Shown: one piece after another, positions 43,779 through 52,613 of the stretch
Position numbering within the stretch: the stretch's first letter is position 1
How the letters are laid out: each line of letters opens with the position of its first letter
Assembly: GCA_040880285.1 (NCBI GenBank)
Contig: JBBDIT010000014.1
Coordinates: 1 to 64,000, forward strand
Direction of reading: 5' to 3'
Length of the DNA: 64,000 nucleotides
From: JANQJA01 sp040880285
Lineage (GTDB): Bacteria > Pseudomonadota > Gammaproteobacteria > Pseudomonadales > Azotimanducaceae
The notes under the pieces: model-generated
The model's input: the letters and a program-made list of their open reading frames with translations, nothing else
Told to the model about the DNA's origin: nothing
Database searches by the model: none
Made by a program: the position numbers and the translations under genes

Positions 43779-45281
43779 ATGCAATTCGGCACCAAGTCGG
43801 GCGAGCCCGCAAAGAACAGAAGCCAGTGTGTCATCGCCGGCGTCTACGAGAATAACAAATTGACCCACACCGCAAGACAATTGGATAAAGCAAGTGGCGG
43901 CTATATCAAAAAGGTCCTCAACCGGGGCGAGATGAAAGGCAAGGTTGGCCAGTCGGTCCTGCTCCACGATGTCCCGGACATCAACTCTCCACGGATACTG
44001 CTGGTCGGCCTCGGCAACAAGGATACTGCTGACGCGACGAGGTTTAGCCAGGTTGTCACCTCGACTATCAATGCGCTCAAACAAACACCGGTGAAGACTG
44101 CCCTTTGTTGCCTGCTGGAAGTTGAGGCGGGTGGCAAGGATGTGTACTGGAAAGCGCGACGTATTGTGGAGCGCTTCGAAGACGGTGTGTACAAGTTTCT
44201 CGAACTCAAGGGACAACCACCGGAGAACGGGAACGGACTCGACGCAGTCGACCTGCAACTGGCAAGTAAGACGGAGCAGGAATCCGTTGAAGCGGGGCTC
44301 GAAGACGGCGCGGCGGTTGCCGCAGGCATTTTGGTACATAAAGACCTTGCCAACACACCCGGCAATATCTGTACACCTTCCTATATGGCAGAAGCAGCGA
44401 AGAAACTGGCACAAAGCCATGCATCGGTGACCACCAAAGTGCTGGAAGAAAAAGACATGGAGAAGCTCGGCATGGGCGCTTTCCTGTCGGTTAGCCGTGG
44501 CAGTGCCGAGCCAGCCAAACTCATCATCATGGAGCACAAGGGCGGCAAGGCAAAAGAGGCACCCTATGTACTTGTCGGCAAGGGAATCAGCTTCGATACG
44601 GGTGGCATCAGCATCAAGCCCGGCGCCGGCATGCATGAAATGATTTACGATATGTGTGGCGCCGCCAGTGTTCTGGGCACGATGACCAGCATCGCCGAAC
44701 AACAGCTACCGATCAATGTCGTCGGCATCATGGCTGCGGCTGAGAATATGCCTTCAGGGACAGCTTCACGCCCTGGTGATATCGTCAAAAGCATGTCCGG
44801 CCAGACCATTGAAATACTCAACACCGATGCTGAGGGCCGGTTGGTCCTGTGTGATGCGCTGACCTACGTTGACAGGTTCAAGCCAGTGACTGTAATCGAC
44901 ATCGCGACCTTGACCGGTGCCGCCGTCATCGCACTCGGATCACCCGCCTCTGCTCTCTACGCTAACGATGAGCAATTGGCCAGCGACATTATCAGTGCTG
45001 CTGAAGAAACCCAGGATCGAGTCTGGCGGATGCCGCTGTGGGAGGAATACCAGAGCCAATTGAACAGCACTTTTGCCGATATGCAAAATATCGGTGGCCG
45101 CGAGGCCGGCAGCGTAACCGCCGCCTGTTTCCTTGCTCGCTACACTAAAAAGTATCGCTGGGCCCACATCGACATTGCAGGCAGCGCCTGGCGCAGCAAT
45201 GGACCAACCAAAGGAGCAACAGGACGTCCGGTTGCCGCCCTGACCCAGTACCTGATGGACAGGGCCGATGCCGAGGACTAA
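43779..45281 (+). CDS. pepA: PepA, leucyl aminopeptidase (M17)
   Basis: Cytosolic di-metal aminopeptidase. The catalytic centre is seen in GKGISFDTGGISIKP and the signature NTDAEGRL. The ATG at 43779 has AGGAG six bases upstream and gives 500 residues; a reading six codons longer has no such site. In Escherichia coli PepA also acts in site-specific recombination and gene repression. First gene of the pepA-holC-hypothetical-valS cluster. Confidence 0.96.
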   Translation: MQFGTKSGEPAKNRSQCVIAGVYENNKLTHTARQLDKASGGYIKKVLNRGEMKGKVGQSVLLHDVPDINSPRILLVGLGNKDTADATRFSQVVTSTINALKQTPVKTALCCLLEVEAGGKDVYWKARRIVERFEDGVYKFLELKGQPPENGNGLDAVDLQLASKTEQESVEAGLEDGAAVAAGILVHKDLANTPGNICTPSYMAEAAKKLAQSHASVTTKVLEEKDMEKLGMGAFLSVSRGSAEPAKLIIMEHKGGKAKEAPYVLVGKGISFDTGGISIKPGAGMHEMIYDMCGAASVLGTMTSIAEQQLPINVVGIMAAAENMPSGTASRPGDIVKSMSGQTIEILNTDAEGRLVLCDALTYVDRFKPVTVIDIATLTGAAVIALGSPASALYANDEQLASDIISAAEETQDRVWRMPLWEEYQSQLNSTFADMQNIGGREAGSVTAACFLARYTKKYRWAHIDIAGSAWRSNGPTKGATGRPVAALTQYLMDRADAED

Positions 45282-45293
45282 CCCGGACAATTT

Positions 45294-45716
45294 ATGACTC
45301 GGATTGACTTCTACCAGATTGAAAGTAGTGAAACGCCGCTGGCGTTCGCTTGCCGTTTGATCGAGAAAATTTATCGACGTGGCCATCAGGTCTATATTCA
45401 TACACCAGGGGAAGAACTATCGAAAGAACTCGACGATCTCTTATGGTCGCTAAGACCGGATCGCTTTATTCCCCATTGCCTTGCCGCTAGTGGTGATCAG
45501 GCACCTGTTCGAATCGGCCACAACCTCGCGCCGACTGATCACCAGGACGTCCTCGTCAACCTGTCCGGTCAGGTCCCCGAGTTTTTCAGCAGGTTTGATC
45601 GTGTCGCCGAGGTCGTTCCAGGTGATACACAAAGCCGTGAGTCGGCCCGGAACAACTACAAATTCTATCAAGACCGTGGCTATCCACTCGATTACCACCC
45701 GATGAAACAGCAATAA
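45294..45716 (+). CDS. holC: HolC, DNA polymerase III chi subunit
   Basis: Clamp-loader accessory subunit that bridges to SSB. The 140 residues carry the family features: DFYQIES near the start, F-A-C-R-L-I-E-K-x-Y-x-R-G-H, LDDLLW and F-I-P-H. It lies 12 bp after pepA, the usual position. Confidence 0.93.
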   Translation: MTRIDFYQIESSETPLAFACRLIEKIYRRGHQVYIHTPGEELSKELDDLLWSLRPDRFIPHCLAASGDQAPVRIGHNLAPTDHQDVLVNLSGQVPEFFSRFDRVAEVVPGDTQSRESARNNYKFYQDRGYPLDYHPMKQQ

Positions 45717-45717
45717 C

Positions 45718-46245
45718 ATGTCCGACGACGATCAGCATGACAAGCGCGGCAATGGAGAAAAGGGACGTAAGCACGTGCATCGGGACCGGCAGGGACAAAA
45801 GGCCGGGAAGCCCCCTTCCCAAATTCCATTGCTTGTGGATATCGCCCATAACCACAGGCCAGCCCCAGTCCGCCAACGGCCAAGGAAAAAAGAAAATCTG
45901 ATACTGGACCTGAACCCGGAACCACCAACAACGCTCGACCTGTTCGCCGGGCCAGGTTCTGATCATCCGGGCGAAGTCGATCCATCAGCCGCTGCATCAG
46001 ATCCAAAACCGGACTCAAAAACCACGCTGGATACTCATCAGGACGCCGCGATAGAAGCCAAAGTGACCGAGCGCTTTCGCCAGCAGGCCAATGAGTTGGT
46101 GGACAATCTCGTTCGGCATTACTCACAGGAGATCGTGCAGCGCTTGCACCAGGAGTTGACAGCGCTCCTCGATGACCTGGATTCCGACCGCAATCCGGAC
46201 CATGGGGGCCGGAAGCACACTGACAAGGACGACCCGTCACGCTGA
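45718..46245 (+). CDS. Hypothetical protein between holC and valS
   Basis: A 175-residue hydrophilic protein. The first 120 residues are charged, Pro-rich and probably disordered. The C-terminal 55 residues (AKVTERFRQQANELVDNLVRHYSQEIVQRLHQEL) form an amphipathic helix. It starts 1 bp after holC stops. I recall a gene of similar kind in this position in Pseudomonas, which argues for a conserved but unstudied partner of DNA polymerase III chi or tRNA synthetase expression. No domain recognised. Confidence 0.75.
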   Translation: MSDDDQHDKRGNGEKGRKHVHRDRQGQKAGKPPSQIPLLVDIAHNHRPAPVRQRPRKKENLILDLNPEPPTTLDLFAGPGSDHPGEVDPSAAASDPKPDSKTTLDTHQDAAIEAKVTERFRQQANELVDNLVRHYSQEIVQRLHQELTALLDDLDSDRNPDHGGRKHTDKDDPSR

Positions 46246-46339
46246 CCCGGGCCAGGTACGCCCAAAAATCCGCCACCAGGCTCAGCACACCATTGATCTG
46301 TGTGTATAATTCCGCTTCCGCTCAAAACAGCTATTGGAT

Positions 46340-49096
46340 ATGAAGAAGTACCAACCTCAAGACATTGAGCAGAAGTGGTATCAAACCTGGGAAGACGCCG
46401 GTTATTTCGCCCCTTCAGGCAACGGCAAGCCGTTTAGTATCGCCATACCACCACCCAATGTGACCGGGACGCTGCACATGGGACATGCGTTCCAGCATAG
46501 TCTGGTGGATTCCCTCATTCGTTATCACCGCATGAAGGGAGACAATACCCTCTGGCAGATGGGTACGGATCACGCTGGCATCTCGACCCAGATCATCGTC
46601 ACCGAGCAGTTGGTAGCAGAAGGTATCAAGGCCAGCGATTTAGGCCGGGAAGGTTTCCTTGAGCGAGCCTGGGAATGGAAAGAAAAATCCGGTGGTACGA
46701 TTTCACAACAGTTGCGCCGGCTGGGCGCCTCCCTGCACTGGGAAACCGAGCGATTTACGCTTGATGAGGGCTTGTCGCGGGCAGTGCTCGAAGTATTCGT
46801 CACGCTCTACGAAGAGGGTTTGATCTATCGGGGCAAACGCCTGGTCAACTGGGACCCGGTGCTTAAAACCTCTATCTCCGACCTGGAGGTCGAGTCGGAT
46901 GAAGAGCAGGGTAACCTGTGGCACATCCGTTATCCGATGGCAGATAATCCGGATGAATTTATGGTGGTTGCAACCACACGGCCAGAGACCATGCTGGGCG
47001 ACAGCGCGGTTGCTGTCCATCCGGATGATGAACGCTACAAGCACCTGGTCGGACGAGCCATCAGCCTGCCGCTGACTGACCGCAAGATTCCCGTCATTGC
47101 CGATTACTATGTCGACAGTGAATTCGGTAGTGGTTGCGTCAAGATCACACCAGCCCATGATTTCAATGATTACGAAGTGGGTAACCGCCACAACCTGCCG
47201 CTCATTAATATCTTTAATCCGGATGCCAGCGTTAACGAAAACGCGCCGCTTGCCTACCAGGGCCTCGACCGTTTCGAGGCCCGCAAAAAAATCATTGCCG
47301 ATCTTGAGGCCCTTAACTTGCTGGTCGAGGTCGAACCCCATCAGATGGCGATCCCGCGGGGAGAGAAGTCCGGCGCCGTGGTAGAACCTTTCCTGTCAGA
47401 CCAGTGGTTTGTGAAGATCAAACCCCTGGCCGAGCCTGCCATCAAGGTGGTCGAAGATGGTGAGATCGAGTTCATTCCAAAAAATTATGAAAACAACTAC
47501 TTTGCCTGGATGCGGGATATACAGGACTGGTGTATCAGCCGCCAGCAGTGGTGGGGACATCGGATTCCAGCCTGGTATGACGACAGCAACAATATTTATG
47601 TTGGACGCAGCGAGAAAGAAGTACGCGCCAGGTACAGTCTGGATCGGGAGCTTGTCCTGCGCCAGGATGACGACGTATTGGACACCTGGTTTTCCTCTGC
47701 CTTGTGGACCTTCTCAACACTTGGCTGGCCCGACAAGACCAGGGACCTTGAGACTTTCCATGCGACGGACGTCATGGTCACCGGTCACGACATCATCACC
47801 TTTTGGGTGTCCAGGATGATTATGATGACACTTCGGTTTATGGGCGAAGTGCCGTTCCGGAAGGTCTATGTCACCGGTCTTGTAACCGATGCAGATGGGC
47901 AAAAAATGTCCAAGTCCAAAGGCAATGGGCTGGATCCGCTGGATATCATTGACGGCATTGACCTGGATTCCCTGGTAGCGAAACGGACCGAGAGCCTGCT
48001 CCAGCCTAAAATGGCGGAACGGATCGCCAAAGCAACCCGCAAGGAATTTCCCGATGGGATCGCTGCGCACGGAACCGACGCCTTGCGATTTACCTTCTAC
48101 TCTATCGCGACCCGAAGCCGCACAATTCGTTTCGATATGAATCGGGTAGAAGGTTACCGGAACTTCTGCAACAAGCTGTGGAATGCGTCCAATTTCGTTT
48201 TTATGAATACAGAAAATGTCGTAGACAAGGGCGCTGTCACCTACAGCGTCGTCGACCGTTGGATCACGTCAGAACTGAACGATACCATCGCCGCAGTTAA
48301 CCGGGCGATGGATACCTATCGCTTCGACCTCGCTGCAAAGGCAATCTATGAATTCATCTGGGATGAGTTCTGCGACTGGTACCTGGAACTGTGCAAGCCT
48401 GTCCTCTATTCCGAGCAGTCGACGCAAGCGGCAAGGCGTGGCGCACAACTTACGCTCCTTCATACGCTGGAAGCAACACTACGCCTTGCACACCCCTTCA
48501 TCCCGTTTATGACCGAAGAAATCTGGCAGCAGTTGCCGAAATCAATCCGTGGCACAGGAGAAACCATCATGCTGCAATCATATCCCGCGGTAGATGCTGC
48601 TCACGAAGACCAAGAAGCGGTAGCTGATATTGCGTGGTTGAAAGCAGTTGTAACCGGTTCACGGAATATTCGTGGTGAAATGGATATTTCATTTGCCAAA
48701 CCCATTCCGATTCTCCTTTATAACGGCAACGAGAAAGATCAGGCACGACTGGAGAAGTATCGATCACTTCTCGAGTTTCTGGTAAAACCCGAGAGCCTTA
48801 CATGGCTTGAACCAGGCGATGACATCCCGGTTGCTGCAACCCACCTCGTCGGAGATATGCAACTGCTGGTACCCATGAGCGGACTCATCGACAAGGACGC
48901 AGAAATTGCCCGGCTGGACAAGGAAATTGATCGGAAACTGAAGGATAAGACTAAAGCGGAGAACAAGATCAACAATCCAAACTTCGTCGATAAAGCTCCA
49001 AAGGAAGTGGTACAAAAAGAAAAGGACAGGTTGACCGAACTCGTCTCGGCACTGGAGAAGCTCGAAGTCCAGAAGTCCCGGGTCGCATCACTGTGA
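46340..49096 (+). CDS. valS: ValS, valyl-tRNA synthetase
   Basis: Class I synthetase. HMGH (46-49) is the HIGH-type site and KMSKS is at about residue 522. The editing domain and the C-terminal coiled-coil arm (KDAEIARLDKEIDRKLKDKTKAE...) are intact. 918 residues from the ATG; a TTG two codons earlier is an alternative. Confidence 0.97.
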   Translation: MKKYQPQDIEQKWYQTWEDAGYFAPSGNGKPFSIAIPPPNVTGTLHMGHAFQHSLVDSLIRYHRMKGDNTLWQMGTDHAGISTQIIVTEQLVAEGIKASDLGREGFLERAWEWKEKSGGTISQQLRRLGASLHWETERFTLDEGLSRAVLEVFVTLYEEGLIYRGKRLVNWDPVLKTSISDLEVESDEEQGNLWHIRYPMADNPDEFMVVATTRPETMLGDSAVAVHPDDERYKHLVGRAISLPLTDRKIPVIADYYVDSEFGSGCVKITPAHDFNDYEVGNRHNLPLINIFNPDASVNENAPLAYQGLDRFEARKKIIADLEALNLLVEVEPHQMAIPRGEKSGAVVEPFLSDQWFVKIKPLAEPAIKVVEDGEIEFIPKNYENNYFAWMRDIQDWCISRQQWWGHRIPAWYDDSNNIYVGRSEKEVRARYSLDRELVLRQDDDVLDTWFSSALWTFSTLGWPDKTRDLETFHATDVMVTGHDIITFWVSRMIMMTLRFMGEVPFRKVYVTGLVTDADGQKMSKSKGNGLDPLDIIDGIDLDSLVAKRTESLLQPKMAERIAKATRKEFPDGIAAHGTDALRFTFYSIATRSRTIRFDMNRVEGYRNFCNKLWNASNFVFMNTENVVDKGAVTYSVVDRWITSELNDTIAAVNRAMDTYRFDLAAKAIYEFIWDEFCDWYLELCKPVLYSEQSTQAARRGAQLTLLHTLEATLRLAHPFIPFMTEEIWQQLPKSIRGTGETIMLQSYPAVDAAHEDQEAVADIAWLKAVVTGSRNIRGEMDISFAKPIPILLYNGNEKDQARLEKYRSLLEFLVKPESLTWLEPGDDIPVAATHLVGDMQLLVPMSGLIDKDAEIARLDKEIDRKLKDKTKAENKINNPNFVDKAPKEVVQKEKDRLTELVSALEKLEVQKSRVASL

Positions 49097-49351
49097 TCGA
49101 GCTCAGATAAATCAGCGTAATATCACCCCGCGGTAAAAATAATCCCTGGTGACGGTCGTTTTGCACTGCAAAATTCGGTCTGAGTGGACCCCTCTTATAC
49201 CGGCTGTCACTACCGAAGCGCCTCTGAAAAAACCTTGGACAGCCTTTCCAAATTCTGTCTTAATCCCGCTAGTCGGTACCAGGCTCACGCCTACTGCCGA
49301 TATTGTAAGTACAAAAGAACAACAAAAAATAATAATAATGAGGTATTGGCT

Positions 49352-49561
49352 ATGTCTGAGAGACAGTCAGGGACCGTCAAGTGGTTCAACGACGCCAAGG
49401 GTTTCGGGTTTATTGAGAGAGAAGCGGGAGAAGATGTATTCGTGCACTTTCGTTCTATCCGTGGCGAAGGCTACCGCACGCTAAAGCAGGGAGCTCGAGT
49501 CGAGTTCGATATATCCGAAACCGATAAGGGCTTCCAGGCTGAGGATGTCGCCGAGGTTTAG
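49352..49561 (+). CDS. Cold-shock domain protein
   Basis: A 69-residue single CSD protein that binds single-stranded nucleic acid. RNP1 is KGFGFIE (16-22) and RNP2 is VFVHF (29-33). GAGG lies 8-11 bases before the ATG. The 255-bp upstream region is long enough for the structured leader typical of such genes. The sequence MSERQSGTVKWFND resembles the CspD/CspE-like general forms. Confidence 0.95.
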   Translation: MSERQSGTVKWFNDAKGFGFIEREAGEDVFVHFRSIRGEGYRTLKQGARVEFDISETDKGFQAEDVAEV

Positions 49562-49684
49562 GGAGCCATTGAGAAAATCGTATCAATGTTTTTCTTTTAG
49601 ATTACCGGCACATCAAATCTACCCTGGATCAAATGAGGCTTGCTGACGCAGGCATTTTTTGATGATCACCCTGGACCAGCCCAG

Positions 49685-50659
49685 CTAGTGTGAGATCGTC
49701 AGAACAACCTTGCCGATTGTCTTGTCCGAGGCGACGAGATCGTGCGCTGCTTCAATCTCTTCTATGGGAAACGTTGAATCCAGGATCGGTCGAATTTCAC
49801 CGCGCTCAATTCTGGGCCAGACCTTTTCTTCCAGTTGCTGCATCACCGCTGCCTTCTCTTCATTGGGCCTGGAACGCAGCGTCGAGCCGATCACTCGCGC
49901 ACGTTTAATCATGAGTTGGGCAAGATCAATCTCAGCCTTGTTCCCTCCCATCAAACCAATGAGCACCAGGCGCCCATTCATACCCAAAAGTTTGAGATTA
50001 TCGGCCAGATAAGCGCCACCCACCGGATCAAGAATTACGCCAATACCCTTGTCGCCGGCAAACTCTGCCGCCTTGTCAAAAAAACTGCCGTCATGTCGGT
50101 TGCTACCGGCGTCTGCACCCAACTCGATGCAGGTATCGATCTTCTCATCACTACCTGCGGTCACGAACGATGGATTGCCAAATGCTTTGCATAGTTGGAT
50201 TGCCGCGGTCCCGACGCCACTGGCGCCCGCGTGCACAATAACCCTTTCACCAGGGCTAAGCCCCGCTTCCATAAACAGATTGAGCCAGGCAGTGGCAAAC
50301 ACTTCCGGCAAACAGGCACCATGGACATAGGAGTTTCCACCGGGAATTTTCACAACGCTACCAACCGGTGCCACCGCATATTCTGCATAACCGCCACCTG
50401 CAAGCAACGCACAGACACGGTCCCCTGTCTTAAAACGGGATACGCCGTCTCCGAGGTCAGCAATTTCACCTGCACACTCGAGTCCAAGCACTGGGCTAGC
50501 GCCAGCTGGCGGCGGATAACCACCATGACGTTGCAGCAAGTCCGCGCGGTTAATGGCTGTCGCGTGTACCTTGATAAGGACTTCTCCCTGGCCAGGCGTC
50601 GGTGTCGTGGTCTCCTGCCAGTGCATCGCCTTCGTATCATCGACCTGGACTGCTTTCAT
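49685..50659 (-). CDS. NAD(P)H quinone oxidoreductase (PIG3-like zinc-independent MDR)
   Basis: A 324-residue medium-chain reductase without structural zinc cysteines. HATAINRADLLQRHGGYPPPAGASPVLGLECAGEI and the nucleotide site HAGASGVGTAAIQL match the PIG3-type quinone oxidoreductase group. The downstream S-T-L-R-S-R-P motif fits NADPH preference. It lies after slyX on the same strand with a 38-bp spacer. Confidence 0.92.
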   Translation of the reverse strand: MKAVQVDDTKAMHWQETTTPTPGQGEVLIKVHATAINRADLLQRHGGYPPPAGASPVLGLECAGEIADLGDGVSRFKTGDRVCALLAGGGYAEYAVAPVGSVVKIPGGNSYVHGACLPEVFATAWLNLFMEAGLSPGERVIVHAGASGVGTAAIQLCKAFGNPSFVTAGSDEKIDTCIELGADAGSNRHDGSFFDKAAEFAGDKGIGVILDPVGGAYLADNLKLLGMNGRLVLIGLMGGNKAEIDLAQLMIKRARVIGSTLRSRPNEEKAAVMQQLEEKVWPRIERGEIRPILDSTFPIEEIEAAHDLVASDKTIGKVVLTISH

Positions 50660-50697
50660 TGGCGGGCTCCTATTTTTTAATCTGTATCAAGGCGGTA

Positions 50698-50910
50698 TCA
50701 ATAATGCGGCGGCTTCTCGATTGCACCGGCACTCTCCTCATCCGGGAAGGCGGCTTCAAGTGTCTCGATCTGGTGAGTCATCTGCCGTAACACGCTTTTT
50801 AATTCAAGCACCTCGCGTTGCTGGTGCGCGAGCGCATCATCGAGTTTTTGCAATAGATCCTCCTGGAAGGAGACCCGGATTTCCAGTTCTTCGATTCGTG
50901 CATCACTCAC
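50698..50910 (-). CDS. slyX: SlyX protein
   Basis: A 70-residue coiled-coil protein. IEELEIRVSFQEDLLQKLDDALAHQQREVLELK is the family helix, and the ending P-P-H-Y is diagnostic. The GTG start has AGGGG seven bases upstream; longer readings run into hisF. The role of SlyX is unknown. Confidence 0.9.
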   Translation of the reverse strand: MSDARIEELEIRVSFQEDLLQKLDDALAHQQREVLELKSVLRQMTHQIETLEAAFPDEESAGAIEKPPHY

Positions 50911-50929
50911 TCTGACCCCTCCGACACGC

Positions 50930-51709
50930 TTACCATCGCATACGTACTTTAACACCCTTGTCATACAACCACTGTTTGATACCACTGACGGTGTACTCTC
51001 CGAAGTGAACCATCGAGGCGATGAGGGCGGCATCCGCCTTTCCCTCGGTCAAGACTTCATACAAGTGTTCCGGCTTACCCGCGCCACCTGAGGCAATGAC
51101 AGGAATAGAGACGCCCTCGGCTATCATCCGGGTCAGATTAATTTCGTAACCGTTTCTTGTACCATCAGCATCAATAGAATTGACCACCAGTTCACCTGCA
51201 CCCAACGACTCGCCCCTTTGGGCCCAATGGAGCGCATCGCTACCGGTGGGTGTCCTGCCGCCGTTTATGACAACTTCATAGCCGCTCGGGAATTGTGGGC
51301 TCAATTCCACCTTCAGAATATCGATCGAAAGCACAACATTCTGGTTGCCTATGGCATGGGCGCACTCAGAAATCAGTTCCGGTCTTAGCACAGCCGCGGA
51401 ATTGACATTGATTTTCTCGGCGCCGGCCCACAGCAACTTGTTGGCATCTTCGACAGTGCGAATGCCGCCGCCAACCGAAAAAGGTATATAGACTTGCTGT
51501 GCCACTGCTTCGACCACATCCAGCATGATGTCACGCTTGTCGCTGGATGCAGTGATGTCATACAACACCAGTTCATCGAGCCCGTCCTCGTAATATTCCC
51601 GCGCTTTCTCCACCGGATCACCGATATCGCGCGTATCAACAAATCGCACACTCTTGGCGAGTTTGCCGTCACGGACATCAAGGCAGGCAATGATGCGTTT
51701 ACTCAACAT
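50930..51709 (-). CDS. hisF: HisF, imidazole glycerol phosphate synthase cyclase subunit
   Basis: TIM-barrel cyclase that joins ammonia from HisH with PRFAR to yield IGP and AICAR. Catalytic D11 (CLDVRDGK) and the second Asp in LSIDI are present, with phosphate loops SVGGGIR and ASGGAGK. The insert after beta-5 (LSPQFPSGYEVVINGGR) resembles HisF from delta-proteobacterial and some other non-gamma groups, as I recall. hisH is directly upstream, with no hisA between them. 259 residues. Confidence 0.94.
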   Translation of the reverse strand: MLSKRIIACLDVRDGKLAKSVRFVDTRDIGDPVEKAREYYEDGLDELVLYDITASSDKRDIMLDVVEAVAQQVYIPFSVGGGIRTVEDANKLLWAGAEKINVNSAAVLRPELISECAHAIGNQNVVLSIDILKVELSPQFPSGYEVVINGGRTPTGSDALHWAQRGESLGAGELVVNSIDADGTRNGYEINLTRMIAEGVSIPVIASGGAGKPEHLYEVLTEGKADAALIASMVHFGEYTVSGIKQWLYDKGVKVRMRW

Positions 51710-51715
51710 AGCGGT

Positions 51716-52339
51716 TTAATTCGCATCCCAGATCTTGAACTGACTTAATATCGCAAGGCCCATTCGACCACTTTTCTCAAGGTGGAACTGGGTCGCAAAG
51801 AGATTGTCCTTCCCCAACATGGAACAAAAGCTGGATCCGTAATCAGTCACGCCGTACACGTTCGTCTGGTCTTTGGGCACGACATAATAGGAATGCACGA
51901 AATAGAACTCATCTCCACTTTTTATCCCCGAGAGCAATGGGTGGGGTCGTATGATCTCGACTTCATTCCAGCCGATATGGGGAACCTTTAACGCCGGGTC
52001 ACTGAAGTTGAACCGTTTGCAGACACCGGCAACCAGCCCCAGGCAATCCCGCTCTCCTTCTTCAGTATGTTCGAGAACGATCTGGCTGCCGAGGCAGATC
52101 CCCAGGAGTGGCTTGCCTGATTGATAGAATTCTCGTAATGCGCCACCCAGCCCCCGACTGGCGAGCGTATCCACGGCACTCTCGGCAGACCCGACTCCGG
52201 GGAAAATCACCTTGTCCGCAGCCACCACCTTTGCCGGATCCGCACTGATCTCCGCCTCAATTCCCACTTTCTGGCAGGCACGCTGGACGCTACGCAAATT
52301 ACCGGCGTCGTAATCGACAATGACGACTGATGTGACCAC
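51716..52339 (-). CDS. hisH: HisH, imidazole glycerol phosphate synthase glutaminase subunit
   Basis: Class I glutamine amidotransferase. The nucleophile Cys82 is in GICLGSQIV, the oxyanion region is FPGVGS and the His-Glu pair is FHLEKSG (about 186/188). The GTG start with AGG seven bases upstream is preferred; a TTG seven codons earlier is possible. It is separated from hisF by 6 bp. Divergent from the GntR-PurM gene across the repeat array. Confidence 0.92.
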   Translation of the reverse strand: MVTSVVIVDYDAGNLRSVQRACQKVGIEAEISADPAKVVAADKVIFPGVGSAESAVDTLASRGLGGALREFYQSGKPLLGICLGSQIVLEHTEEGERDCLGLVAGVCKRFNFSDPALKVPHIGWNEVEIIRPHPLLSGIKSGDEFYFVHSYYVVPKDQTNVYGVTDYGSSFCSMLGKDNLFATQFHLEKSGRMGLAILSQFKIWDAN

Positions 52340-52405
52340 AGCGGAACCTGGCGGCTTCAAAGAGCGCGCATTATAGGGGGCTTACCAGATTGACGCCAAC
52401 GGCTG

Positions 52406-52556
52406 TCAGGGCTGTTTCTCGCTCAGGGCTGTTTATGTGGCTCAGGGCTGTTTCTCGCTCAGGGCTGTTTATGTCGCTCAGGGCTGTTTCTCGCTCAGGG
52501 CTGTTTATGTGGCTCAGGGCTGTTTCTCGCTCAGGGCTGTTTTCGCTCAGGGCTGT
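52406..52556. repeat. Nine-unit tandem repeat between hisH and the GntR-PurM gene
   Basis: Nine copies of the core TCAGGGCTGT. Units alternate 17 bp (ending TTCTCGC) and 19 bp (ending TTATGTGGC or TTATGTCGC), forming a 36-bp higher-order period repeated about three times, then decaying to 16 bp and a final partial copy. The strict alternation shows expansion by duplication of a two-unit block. No spacers, so not a CRISPR array. Confidence 0.9.
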
Positions 52557-52576
52557 AAAAATTGCGCCATGGTCTG

Positions 52577-52582
52577 TATTAT
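52577..52582 (+). promoter_or_regulatory. Candidate -10 of the GntR-PurM gene
   Basis: TATTAT preceded directly by TG, 31 bp before the GTG start and 20 bp after the last repeat unit. Any -35 would fall in the last repeat copy and is poor (TGTAAA), so an activator or the repeat array itself may matter. Confidence 0.3.
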
Positions 52583-52613
52583 GCTGCTAACACAGTTTAA
52601 GAGAGCTTTTTTT

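Noticed and set aside
43767..44702. 311-codon reverse frame opposite pepA
   Set aside because: Shadow of pepA; cysteine/histidine-rich translation typical of an antisense frame.
52406..52556. CRISPR array
   Set aside because: Units are directly adjacent with no variable spacers, and no cas genes are present.
52390..52590. Open frames through the tandem repeat encoding a 12-residue periodic peptide, also in frame with the GntR-PurM gene from 52437
   Set aside because: The frame is open only because the 36-bp period is a multiple of three; no ribosome-binding site, and GntR-family proteins start near the GTG at 52614.
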